Below are positions 20,662-30,410 of a stretch of DNA of 64,000 bases, in pieces. The stretch covers positions 62,023,027 to 62,087,026 of the forward strand of contig CM056378.1 in the NCBI GenBank assembly GCA_029718625.1, in the 5' to 3' direction. How positions within the stretch are numbered: position 1 is the first letter of the stretch; every line of letters begins with the position of its first letter. The notes under the pieces are model-generated. The model did no database searches. It was not told the origin of the DNA and was given only the letters and a program-made list of their open reading frames with translations. The stretch is from Synaphobranchus kaupii (Eukaryota; Chordata; Actinopteri; Anguilliformes; Synaphobranchidae). A program made the translations under genes and the position numbers.

Positions 20662-21304
20662 TATGCGTTGTCCAATTAAGCGTGTTAGCCAACGTTAGTT
20701 TTGCCAGAGAAACGTCAGTCAGCTGCTAGTCAGGAAGTAGGTACAAGCTAAAAAGGTATCCTACAAGCTTTTTTTTACCTTCGAAAAAAAATCACTGCGA
20801 AGGTATTATGCTGTGCTTATGAAGTTCGGCAACTCGTAGCCCAGACATGGAAGCTTGGAGTTACGCATCCGACAAGCCAGTGTTGAATAGCCTAACGTTA
20901 TTTCTATAGAATACTAATATGCCTATTTTACAACTGTATTTCCATATTTTAGGCTGTATGTATTTATTTCAGCTACAATGTGTTTGCGTCTAGCCTACTG
21001 TGCATGCATAGTCTCCATATAGACTTGGTTAATTAATTTACATGCTTCTTCATGATCCATAGTTCAGGTGGTGCTGTTCATTGTATTCCATTCGACATTA
21101 AATACAGCTCATCTACAAAATCTTTTAATGTAATTGTGGGAGAAATGTTATCATTCTCGTCAGTAGAGGGCGTTATGGTTATGCAAATGTTTGCATGCAT
21201 TTATTTGGAATGCATGTAGGCTACTATTCTGTATGTAAGTCTCTCTTGATGTCATTATCTTCATGCATTGTTCATCATTAGTTAGCTTACCAAAAATAAG
21301 TGAT
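20662..21304. mobile_element. Composite inverted-repeat element, copy A, outer arm (second part)
   Basis: Continues the outer arm after the gypsy insertion. It is matched by copy B at about 35920-36680 and, reversed, by copy C at about 56240-56950. It leads directly into the inner palindromic unit at 21305. Confidence 0.75.
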
Positions 21305-21784
21305 ATCTGAACAAAAACGTCTCCGACGTAAAGAAAGCCAAGTTACTCACGCATAGCCTACAGAGCGCTGTCTATAAGTCCTTAATTCCAACTTGCAAAA
21401 ACTAGGCCTGCCTTTAAAAGTATTGATATCAAAATGTGGCCAAGTTACAACTAACAATATTGCCTATCATAGCTCACACTAAATAAACTAGCTCTATTCC
21501 AAAGCAATGCTATCCAAACTTTCCTAAATTATTTAATGCAACTTGGCCCTGTGTTTCTTCATCTTACCATCTCAAGAGAATGTGGTCAATAAAACTGTAT
21601 GTTCCACATCAAACTGCAAAATGAGAATAATTTATAATGGAAATACTCTGATTCAGATGTGTTGCACTTAGAAATTAAACAGAAAAATTACTACACTATA
21701 GGGCATGTTTGAATAATTGTCTGCATCCACTGCTTTGGGTCTATGAAAAGCACAGAATGAATAAAATGTATTATTAAAATGTAT

Positions 21785-21822
<38 letters not shown>

Positions 21823-22540
21823 TATTGATTTATTTATTTGGAATATTTGGATTTCTATCAGAACCTGTGTGGTCCTACAGAGCATAGATATCCTTGTGTT
21901 CACAAAATTCTGTTCGCAAATATAACTATTATTATGTTAAGAAAATTAGTACTATTACTTATTTTCTATCATCTGACCCACAAACATGTCTGGATACGTT
22001 TGTAAAAATGCTATATGTACGCTATTTTAAAAATATGACATTTTTATCTGCATTTATTTATTCATCCCCCCTTTCTCTATTGTACATGATGTTTCTTGAT
22101 ATAAATGTCTGCTTGTGAATAGTAAAGAAATCTGTAGCAGCAGTTAACATTTTAAAACCTGTACATTTTCTAAAGTAAACTTGCCAACAAAGTATCCTTT
22201 CTGGAGTGTAATTATTCATCAACTGTTAACATTAATTAAATCATATGTTGTTCCATGAGGCACAATCTCTTCATATGCTAAGATGAAGAAACACAGGGCC
22301 AAGTTGCATTAAATAATTTAGGAAAGTTTGGATAGCATTGCTTTGGAATAGAGCTAGTTTATTTAGTGTGAGCTACGATAGGCAATATTGTTAGTTGTAA
22401 CATGGCCACATTTTGATATCAATACTTTTAAAGGCAGGCCTAGTTTTTGCAAGTTGGAATTAAGGACTTATAGATAGCGCTCTGTAGGCTATGCGTGAGT
22501 AACTTGGCTTTCTTTACGTCAGAGACGTTTTTGTTCAGAT
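21305..22540. mobile_element. Inner unit with ~260-bp inverted repeats (copy A)
   Basis: Begins atctgaacaaaaacgtctcc and ends with the reverse complement at about 22520-22540. The inverted arms (21305-21560 and 22280-22540) are nearly identical. The middle is AT-rich with a (TTA)n microsatellite at 21786-21822 and no transposase. The same unit lies beside the outer arm in all three copies, so it is probably one end of the composite element or a frequently co-mobilised partner. A diverged relative lies at 23155-23960. Confidence 0.8.
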
Positions 22541-23010
22541 TTACTTATACAATAGTCATATCCAAAGTACAGTACATCAGAATGTTCAATACGTTTAGGA
22601 AGTCACGAAGCCATGGATATCATGACAACATATTTCATGAATTCTCTTAGTGACAACAGTCTGTAGTGTTTCTAGTGTTATGTTAAACAAAGCTACAGCA
22701 GGTAGTACGTTCGTCTGTGTGTATGCATCTCTCTAGATTTAATTATGCTTCATGAATTCATACAGGGGGTGGACAAAATATTGGAAACACCAGAAACTGG
22801 AAAAAAAGTTAATAAAACATAAAACAGCTGCTATATGTTTGCTCCCATTTCTCTTACCTGCATTTTCTACACTCTTTTATGACTCATCTTTAATGACTTT
22901 TATGAAGATCATTGAAACTGGTCTAGAATCCAACACTTGCATGTAACATGAGTCACAAATATGGTCCAATTGTTAATTATCCCTTTTCCGTTAAGTTTTT
23001 CACTAATCAC
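22541..23010. other. Unassigned intronic sequence with one transposon-end motif
   Basis: Around 22763 the sequence tacagggggtggacaaaata, then ttggaaacacc, resembles one terminus of a fish Tc1/mariner element. No partner end was found, so it is likely a fragment. Confidence 0.4.
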
Positions 23011-23157
23011 ATTCCCACACCGGGGGCAGCGAGGGCAGGTTCTCGTAGTTCAGTAGGGCTGTCTTGCGGTGGCAGCCCCGCTCGCAGCCATAGGGCTGGG
23101 GCAACGGGTGGGGGTGTGGCAGGGTGTGGGAGTGGGCGTGGTCCCCCCCCCCCCACC
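23011..23157 (-). pseudogene. Copied fragment of the frs3 last exon inside the frs3 intron
   Basis: Bases 23011-23141 match 11654-11784 of the frs3 last exon over 131 bp with only two visible differences (c/t near 23060 and a/g near 23114). Similarity runs on into the C-rich stretch to about 23157. On the minus strand it has the same orientation as frs3 and encodes the segment around the YENLPSLPPV docking site. It directly abuts a diverged copy of the inner inverted-repeat unit (23155 onward). No splice sites are evident at its edges, so it is a captured gene fragment and not an exon. Confidence 0.92.
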
Positions 23158-23960
23158 AATAAAAGTATTGATATCAAAATGAAGCCCAGTTACAACAAAC
23201 AATACTAGCTCTTAGCTCACACAAATTAAACAGGTTCTATTCCAAAGCAATGCTACCCAATGTTTCCTAAATTATTTAATGTAACTTGGCCCAGTGTTTT
23301 TTCCATCTTACCATTTGAACAGGATGTGGTCATTCAAACTACATTTCATGTGAAAGTGTAAAATGCCAATCATTTATAGTGGAAATAATGTGCAATTACT
23401 GTGTTACACTAAAATTGTAAATAGTAAAATAAAAAAGGACTGCTCTATATGTGTGAACAATTGTGTGCATCCAGTACTTTGGGTGTGTGATAAATATTAT
23501 AAATAGTATTATTTAAAAAAAATTGTGTTCACAAATTAACTACCTGATAAATATACAGTACACAAATGGGGCAAACGTGTGTGGATATGTTAGTAAGATT
23601 CAATATTTAGTAGGGTTAAATATTTTATCATTTTTATGTATCTGTATTTATGTCCCCCCCCCCCCCCCCTTTGTGTAGTGCAAATAGTTGTCTGTCTTGC
23701 TATAAATGTCTATTTGTAAACGTGAATGGTATATGCTGCTAAAAAAATGTATGCATGGGATAATAAAGTATTCTATCTATATATCTAGAAAGACTTGTAA
23801 ATTTTGGAAAATTAACTTGACAACCAAGCATAAGCCTAAACATATCCTTTCTGGACTGTAATTTGTTCTCAGCTGTTTACAGCATTCATTTAAATGATGT
23901 CTTCTTCATCATTTAAGTGAATGTCGGAATTTGTGTGATTTGACACCATTTGACTAATGT
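23155..23960. mobile_element. Diverged copy of the inner inverted-repeat unit
   Basis: From aaaagtattgatatcaaaat through the stretch with ccaaagcaatgctaccca and on to tataaatgtctatttgtaaa, this follows the inner unit at 21305-22540 with many substitutions and a poly-C run at 23656-23671. It lacks the first ~110 bp of the left terminus, which is where the frs3 exon fragment joins. Confidence 0.7.
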
Positions 23961-24156
23961 AAGGTTAAACAAAAAAATTCCAAACAAAATTATTTTTATT
24001 TATTTTATTTAACCTTATTTAAACAGAGATGACACGGTGGGATTAAAAATCTCTTTTACAGGAGTGCCCTGGCCAAGGCAGGCAGCAGCAGTCAAAGTTA
24101 CAGACAGACAACAATCAGCAATCTACTACATCATAGGGAAAACATCAATGGCCTTA

Positions 24157-24262
24157 CCCATATGGAAATGTAATATACTGCAGTATATTTTAAATATATT
24201 GTGAAGATAATTTAGATATATTTACAATATACTGCAGCATAATCTTTTTCCATAGGGGTAAA
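24157..24262. mobile_element. ~105-bp palindromic MITE
   Basis: The ends cccatatggaaa and tttccatagggg are inverted. The inner arms contain aatatactgcagtatatt and its mirror. The same element, reversed, is present in the retroviral env remnant at 51833-51932. Confidence 0.75.
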
Positions 24263-24362
24263 AACTTTAAAACTTGACGTAGGCTAATTATTTATCTCAA
24301 CCACAGCTAGCTTCATCTTCAGAAAGAGACTCTGGAGAATCTGGACACTCCTCAGATTAAAT

Positions 24363-24990
24363 TTATGTGGCGTCATCTTTGATGGGCTCAAGGAGTTTCA
24401 AGATTGACTGAACAGCCACCAGCTTCTCAACTCTTTTGTTTGTCAGCCTGTTGCATACTCTGCTGTATGTTAAACCAAACAGGCACCAGTTCCACTCTGA
24501 TGAAGCTGATATTGGAGGGATCTGGATAATAATTGAACCAACAAGGGACCTGGCTTCACACTTGAGTCCCTTCCACCAGGTTGATGCCTTGATGTGTTTG
24601 GCTGCCTCCCAGATGGCATCAGCACTGCACAGCCCTTCCTTGCAGGAAAATGTATCCAAACTTATAAGAACTTTCCCCTGATTTAGATGAAGGTGCTGTG
24701 CAATGGCAGTGATGGTACCATATGTCGCAGAAGCCTTCTCTCCAGAAAGGACCTGGGCCTGTTCAGCACATTTTCTTTATCGTTTTCTTAAACTTTTTGT
24801 GTTTTATTAGCTTTGTTTAAGCATGATATTGTTACACTGAGTGGTGATTTACCCCGGAAGATTCCCTTCCTTTGCAACCCTAGCCAATATAGAGTCATAG
24901 CTTGATCCAGGATAATACGTGTGTAACCTTACACGTACAGTAGCATCACACATCACCTGGATGTTGATGGAGTGGGCTCTCTTACGTTTC
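24363..24990 (-). pseudogene. hAT-type transposase C-terminal relic
   Basis: The minus strand reads STWWKGLKCEARSLVGSIII, then QIPPISASSEWNWCLFGLTY and RLTNKRVEKLVAVQS. This resembles the hAT dimerisation region with its conserved S-x-x-x-E-R/W-x-W-S and KR-NRL pattern. Upstream (about 24870-24960) a YYPGSSYDSILARVAKEG-like segment is in a different frame. Stops and frame changes interrupt it, and no element ends were identified. Confidence 0.55.
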
Positions 24991-25439
24991 ACATATACAA
25001 CTCCTGGCAAACATTATGGAATCACCACACCTAGAGGATGTTCACCCAGATTTTTTACTTCGTAGCAAATAAACAAATCACAGATATGACACAAAACAAT
25101 TTTTGTTTAATAGCTGAACATTCTCGCTTTGTGAAACATACCTCAAACAAATTAAATTCAATAATTTTAATTAATGGCATATTTTTTTCCAGATTAAGTA
25201 GAGGAAAAAATTATGGAATCACTCAATGTTGAGGAAATCATCATTGTTGAGGAATCATCAACAAAAAAAAGTGACAATTAGTACTTTGTTGCTCCTCCTC
25301 AGGCTTTTATGATGGCCTGAATTATTTGAGGCATGGACTTCACTAATGAAAAAAATATTCTCCATTAAGCTGGTTCCAAATTTCTCGAATAGTGGTTGAC
25401 AGATCAGCTTTGCAGGATGGAGCCTTGTCATGGACCAAT

Positions 25440-26399
25440 TTCTTTTCATTTCCACCATAAATTTTCAATCGGATTGAGATCCAGACTGTTTGCTGGCCAT
25501 GTCATTGAGTTGATATGCCTTTCCTGAAGAAAAGCTTTAACACTCTTTGCTCTATGGCAAGATGCATTATCAACCTAAAAATGACTTCATCATCACCAAA
25601 CCTATTTTCTATCGATGGAATGAGAAAAGTGTCCATAATTTCAATGTACACCTGTGCATTGACTGTTGAGGTAATGATTGCCATCTCCCCTGGTCCTTTA
25701 CCTGACATGCAACCCCATATCATAAATGACTGGAGAAATTTGATTGTTTTCTTCAGGCAGTCATCGTTATATGTTTCATTAGAACTGCACCACACAAAAG
25801 TTCCAGCATCATCTCCTTGGCCAATGCAGATTCATGATTCATCACTGAATATCACTTTCATTCAATCATCCAATTGTTTCCCTGTGCAGCGTCTTTGTGA
25901 CAGTTCTCTGTAAAAAGCGCTATACAAATAAAATTGAATTGAATTGAATGTAATCATCCACACTCCATGATTGCTTCTCTTTAGCCCACTGTAACCTTGT
26001 TTTCTTCTGTTTAGGTGTTAGTGCTGGTTTTCGTTTGGCTTTTCTATATGTAAATCCCATTTCATTCAGGTGATTTCTCACAGTTCTGTCACAAATATTG
26101 ACTCCTGTTTCCGCCCATTTGTTTATCATTTGTTTTGTTGTGCATTTTCTATTTTCAAGGCATATTGCTTTGAGTTTTCTATGCTGATGCTTTGACATCT
26201 TCCTGGGTCTACCCGTATGTTTTCCTTTTATAACCTTCATATTTTGTTTATACTTGCACCAAATTTTAGACACAGCTGACTGGGAACAACCTACATCTTT
26301 TGCCACACTCCGTGTTGGATTTCCTTCTTGAAGGAGTTTTATAATCCTTTCCATTGTTTCAATTGACAACTCTCTTGTTGGGGCCATGTTTCCTTTCAA
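25440..26399 (-). pseudogene. Tc1/mariner transposase interrupted by a LINE-tail insertion
   Basis: The N-terminal part (25960-26399) starts at an ATG and has the helix-turn-helix region, the GRPRK motif and a segment missing in copy 1 (KCTTKQMINKWAETG). The C-terminal part (25440-25870) has VWCSSNETYNDD and MIWGCMSGKGPGE. The second catalytic aspartate region is frameshifted near 25575. An inserted tail ending in repeated aattg units, with aatcatcca on both sides as a 9-bp target duplication, splits the gene between the two parts. Confidence 0.85.
25876..25958 (+). mobile_element. Short LINE/SINE 3' tail insertion
   Basis: Contains ctgtaaaaagcgctatacaa, then ataaaattgaattgaattg, a common 3' end of fish LINEs or SINEs. 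It is flanked by the 9-bp direct repeat aatcatcca. Confidence 0.7.
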
Positions 26400-26776
26400 T
26401 TAGCCTTTTAAAAGTCCAACAGCTCATTAAGGTCTGTAAGCACTCCCTTTTAACTGCAGACTAATTTGCATTTTTAGACTTGTGCCGGTATTTGTTTTAT
26501 AAATTCAAATTACAAGGTGATTCCATAATTTTTTCCTCGACATTGAGTGATTCCATAATTTTTTCCTCTACTTGATATGGAAAAAAATATGCCATTAATT
26601 AAAATTATTTTATTTAAATTGTTTGAGGTATGTTTCACAAAGCCAGAATGTTCAGCTATGAAACAAAAATTGTTTTGTGTCATATCTGTGATTTGTTTAT
26701 TTGCTACAAAGTAAAAAAAGCTGGGAGAACATCCTCTAAGTGTGGTGATTCCGTAATTTTTGCCAGGGGTTGTATA

Positions 26777-27357
26777 CAGTGAGCACCATAATTCATTGGA
26801 CAGTGACACATTTTTTGTTATTTTGGTTCTGTACTCTAGCACTTTGAGATTGAAAGGATACAATGACAATGAGGTTGAAGTGACTCTCAGCTTTAATTTG
26901 AGGGTATTGTCTGAGTGTAATTTACAGCTAAATCTATTCCCACCCCCTAATTCCCATAGAGATCCATTCAAATGCAGAGAGGTTATAGTATAGCCTGTAG
27001 GAGTACCAGAAAATAAGATATCAAGAGTTTTTTGATATTTTTGGGTCACAGACATCAGGAAGTCATGGCATGCAAAGGATACGTGACCAAATATTAAAAA
27101 TGATAACTTTATTCTACATTATGTTAAACTGTCCAATATTTTTGATGCCTGAAAATGGGGGGGGGGGGGGGCGGGGCTATGTACAAAAGGTTCTATAATT
27201 TCTAAACGGTTCATCCGATATGGATGAAAATACCCTCATATTAAAGCTGACAGTCTGCACCTCATTGTCATTGTATCCTTTCAAACTCAAAGTGCTAGAG
27301 TACAGAACCAAAATAACAAAAAATGTGTCACTGTCAAATAAATTATGGTGTTCACTG
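26777..27357. mobile_element. Tc1/mariner-type MITE (~580 bp)
   Basis: TA-flanked (26775-26776, 27358-27359). The ends cagtgagcaccataattc and the reverse complement of aattatggtgttcactg form inverted repeats of ~130 bp that include a shared caatgacaatgaggt segment. It inserted immediately beside Tc1 copy 2. No coding capacity. Confidence 0.85.
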
Positions 27358-27359
27358 TA

Positions 27360-28372
27360 AGAGCATTCTCTGCTGGGGCATAACCCCAGGAAATCCAAAG
27401 TTCGCCGTTATGGGGGCTTTAATGTATTCATTGGCATGTCGGGCTAGACTTGAGGTAACTGTATGTATGGCTGAATTTACGTCAGACTGGAATATGCTTC
27501 CAATTGAATTTAGGAGATGCTGGAACTACCCACTTGCAAAAAATGTAGTGCATATAAGGAGAGCAGGCATTAATCTCCAGCACAGCTGCCAGGAGATGAT
27601 AGACGTTTGTTAACATCTGGCAGGATAAATGCAATTTAAGGCGGCATTCACCTTCACTGAGGGACAGGTATGTGGTCTTTGACCAATGGACCCTTTTATG
27701 ATTACGTATTTTTTTATATACACAATAATAATATTTCACATTTGTAATCTTGATATTTTTATGTATATTTGTGCGCGTTTTTTACGCACATTACCATCTT
27801 AATATTGCGCTGTTAAAATAACATTGAAACTACTGTGACATGACTTAAGACCAGGTTCATGGTGGTTTTAGCACAAACGCTTTCTGCTGCCTCAAAATAC
27901 ACCTGACCACACCTCATCTTAAGTCCAATCCGCCATGGTGGATGCAAGTTCACTTGCTATTTAGACAACGTGAGCGCTGGGCGATAAAAAGACAACTGTG
28001 GCGGTCTGAAACTAGCAAAGACACTTGCGTTTTGGTTACCGCTGCTTACTGCCGAGTGTAAGACAGAGCCCAGAGCATCTCAAATGACTAACAGAAACAG
28101 AGTTCGCTAATTAGCTGGCTGCTGTTTGTGTCACGGTGGATGTAGAAGTGCTGTCTGATATTTTACCGGAAATACGTAGTATAGACTCCGTGCATAGAGT
28201 CAATAGTCGTAAACAATAATTATTGTGTTAATTTCAAATCACATAACATTTGCAAACAAAAAGTGGAAGACAAACAATAAAATAAAACAAACAAAAAACA
28301 AGCGATAAGGAGCTCAACATCATGTGACCATTACAGCTGTAGTACACACACCCACACACACACAGTAGTTAC
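27360..28372. other. Intronic sequence with a repeat shared with the window's right end
   Basis: About 27640-27935 is related, in reverse complement, to about 63400-63715. Both contain the words cagcagaaagcg, ttattttaac and aatatcaagattaca. The rest (27940-28370) has no recognised element. A short CA run is at 28345-28363. Confidence 0.5.
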
Positions 28373-28509
28373 CTGCTCATCCAGACCGATGAGGTTGTGG
28401 CCATGATCGTCAGCCACTGAGGGCTGGCCAGATGAGGGATGGGAGGAGTCGGCACTAATGGGGTACCCTGGATATCCGTTGGGGAACCTCTGCACTGTGT
28501 ATGCAGGAG
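28373..28509 (-). CDS. frs3: frs3, internal coding exon
   Basis: 137 bp, with acceptor AG at 28510-28511 and donor GT at 28371-28372. It completes a Thr codon from the previous exon and adds 45 residues, PAYTVQRFPNGYPGYP onward to GLDEQ. The RFPNGYP and SSHPSSGQPSV segments match the linker after the PTB domain in FRS2/FRS3. Phase 1 in and phase 0 out fit the neighbouring exons. Confidence 0.95.
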
Positions 28510-28630
28510 CTGTGGACAGACCAGCATTTACTCGCCTTTTTACAAAACTGACTGAACACTCATAACAACAAGCACACAGACATCTAATTACAACTTACTC
28601 CGTGTATGTGTGTTTATGTGTGTGTTTGTA

Positions 28631-28676
28631 GAACTCACTGTTGGGTGTCTGTGGTACACAGGGCATGTCCCGTTCT

Positions 28677-28752
<76 letters not shown>

Positions 28753-28763
28753 CGAGTAAGTGT
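28631..28763. repeat. Copied frs3 exon-end/donor fragment plus long GT microsatellite
   Basis: Bases 28631-28680 are related to the true exon end and donor at 30146-30200 (minus strand reads DMPCVPQTPN followed by gtgagt). It is followed by an uninterrupted (GT)n of about 36 units, 28677-28750. Confidence 0.88.
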
Positions 28764-28779
28764 GTGTGTAGTACTCACT

Positions 28780-29838
28780 GGGGTCCATTTACTAAGATCC
28801 CAAATAAGGGGTGTTATTTTGCGGGCGTTATCATTTCACGCTTTGCGGGTGATCAACTAAATGTCATTATGTAAATTACTCCAGCCGTAAACAGCCATAT
28901 TTAAATGAGAGATTTTGGGTGTTTGGAATAGTTATACTGTAAGAAAACAGTGAAAAGACTGGCAGCAATGTTTCCCTTTTTATGGTATTTTTTTAGTGTA
29001 CGATATAGGCTATACTGTTACACTGAATGAGCTGGCAGTTTATTACAGACTGTTTAACTGGATGTATCTTAGTTTCTGCCGAGAGTTACAGATGTTTGTC
29101 AGGACTGTCAGCACTAAGCCTACTCGCGCCGTAAGTGTCACGTAAAATCACATTTCCATTTGATCATGGGTTTTATTTTTGTAAAAGTTTTGATTTGCTT
29201 GTTAGGTTCAAATACTGTAACACGGTTTGCTTAATATTCTTACTCTTCATGGTGTAGCCTAGCCTATGTAGGCTATCCACAAATTATCTTCTTGTGAATT
29301 TTGAGTGTTAACTAGAATGGGCCTGTTAATTAGTCCCCATTGTTATGCAATTATTCAGAATGTTCAGTTATGGATATTTCAAACGCACCCGTACGTGTCA
29401 GCCGTGGGCCAGTTAATTAGCCCCCATTGTTATGCAATCATTCAGAACGTTCAGTTATGGATATTACAAACACACCCGTATATGAGAGCCGTTATCTCAT
29501 TGATTCCGTGTCTTTTAATACCTGCTTTCCATTTGTACTAAAATGCACCCGAAATACCTTTCCCAAACTTCCTTGCGGGCTTAGTAAATCACTTTACACG
29601 TGCTAAAGTAATCTATTTGCATGACCACCTCCCACAATTTCAAGAAATAACGTAGAGACGCCCAATTTTGCATATTCATTCAGGCTAATCCGCAAAAATG
29701 AGAAATCAACGTATCTTTCCATTTTAGCACATGCAATCCTCTTTACACCTCGTTAGTTGATCACCTCAGATGATTTTTTGCGGGTGGTAACAGTTTACAC
29801 GTGTTTTTGTACATGCAAAGCTTTAGTAAATCGACCCC
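28780..29838. mobile_element. MITE of ~1.06 kb splitting one donor-fragment copy
   Basis: The ends ggggtccatttactaa and ttagtaaatcgacccc are 16-bp inverted repeats with one mismatch. It lies between the left (gtactcact) and right (attgttgggcgtctg) halves of one frs3 donor-fragment copy. It holds an internal ~86-bp tandem duplication at 29319-29492. No transposase. Confidence 0.8.
29319..29492. repeat. 86-bp tandem duplication inside the MITE
   Basis: Two adjacent copies share cccattgttatgcaat, cattcagaa and gttcagttatggatatt with a few substitutions. Confidence 0.85.
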
Positions 29839-30003
29839 ATTGTTGGGCGTCTGTGGTGTATAGGACATGTCTACCTCCAGTGAGTGACCACTGTGAGAGA
29901 GAGTGAGTGAGTCAGTGAGTGAGCAAGTGAGTGATTTGTGTGTGTGACTCACTGTTGGATGTCTGTGGTGTACAGGGCAGGTTCCGTTCCGGTGTGTGTG
30001 TGT

Positions 30004-30073
<70 letters not shown>

Positions 30074-30092
30074 GTGTGTGTGAGAGTGTGAG
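29839..30092. repeat. Two further frs3 donor-fragment copies and GT/GA repeats
   Basis: Copy at 29839-29885 (minus strand EVDMSYTPQTPN, donor lost by the MITE) and copy at 29947-29992 (minus strand RNLPCTPQTSN, then gtgagt, donor intact). A GTGA repeat lies between them and a (GT)n run at 29993-30082 follows. Confidence 0.9.
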
Positions 30093-30153
30093 TGAGTGAG
30101 TGGCTCGCTCGCGTGCGTGGGTGGGTGGGGGTGTGTGTGTATGTGGTACTCAC

Positions 30154-30315
30154 TGTTGGGTGTCTGTGGCGTACAGGGCAGGTCCAGCTCCTGTGTGTGC
30201 CCGCTGCGCGTGATTAGGACAGGTTCCTCCACCACATTAATGCTATTACACTGCATGAGTTCCTGCAGCAGGTTAAAGATCTCCTCAGCTCTCAAACACT
30301 TAAATGCAAAGATGC
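30154..30315 (-). CDS. frs3: frs3, exon encoding the end of the PTB domain
   Basis: 162 bp, with acceptor AG at 30316-30317 and donor GT at 30152-30153 (gtgagt). It reads IFAFKCLRAEEIFNLLQELM, then QCNSINVVEEPV, the final helix of the FRS-family PTB domain that packs against receptor juxtamembrane peptides. It ends ELDLPCTPQTPN plus one base. LMQCNSINV and EEIFNLLQ favour FRS3 over FRS2. The preceding exon, which should end in a Gly codon's first base after a CQTGQ-like stretch, was not found in this window. Confidence 0.95.
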
Positions 30316-30410
30316 CTGTGGGAGTGTACAAAAACACATTTAATTCATAAATAGGTGAATAATAAAACTCCCTTTGTTATGCAGTGGGCCATAGAAAGCT
30401 GGAGGTTTGA

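Larger units (their letters stand above)
24998..26772 (-). mobile_element. Tc1/mariner-like transposon, copy 2, full length
   Basis: Flanked by TA (24996-24997 and 26773-26774). The termini caactcctggcaaac and tttgccaggggttg are inverted, with inner attatggaatcac repeats. It is 1775 bp and about 90% similar by eye to copy 1 at 6430-7978. A ~75-bp retroposed piece interrupts the transposase at about 25876-25958. Confidence 0.9.
12279..28372 (-). other. frs3: frs3 intron of ~16.1 kb, filled with mobile elements
   Basis: The intron runs from the donor at 28371-28372 (GT on the minus strand after codon CAG) to the acceptor at 12279-12280. The joined reading frame continues without a phase change (GLDEQ then AHTYVNT). 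It holds a CA microsatellite, two blocks of a composite inverted-repeat family, a complete gypsy element, a copied frs3 exon fragment, a hAT relic and two Tc1-type elements. At 12420-13140 nothing but AT-rich sequence is seen. Confidence 0.85.
28510..30153 (-). other. frs3: frs3 intron of 1644 bp
   Basis: GT...AG intron between the PTB-end exon and the 137-bp exon. It is built mostly of repeated donor fragments, GT microsatellites and one MITE. Confidence 0.9.

Noticed and set aside
28588..30153. Thr-His or Val-Cys repeat proteins from open frames over GT runs
   Set aside because: They are translations of dinucleotide repeats. Only the frame continuous with the frs3 exon is kept, as a possible alternative-splicing observation.
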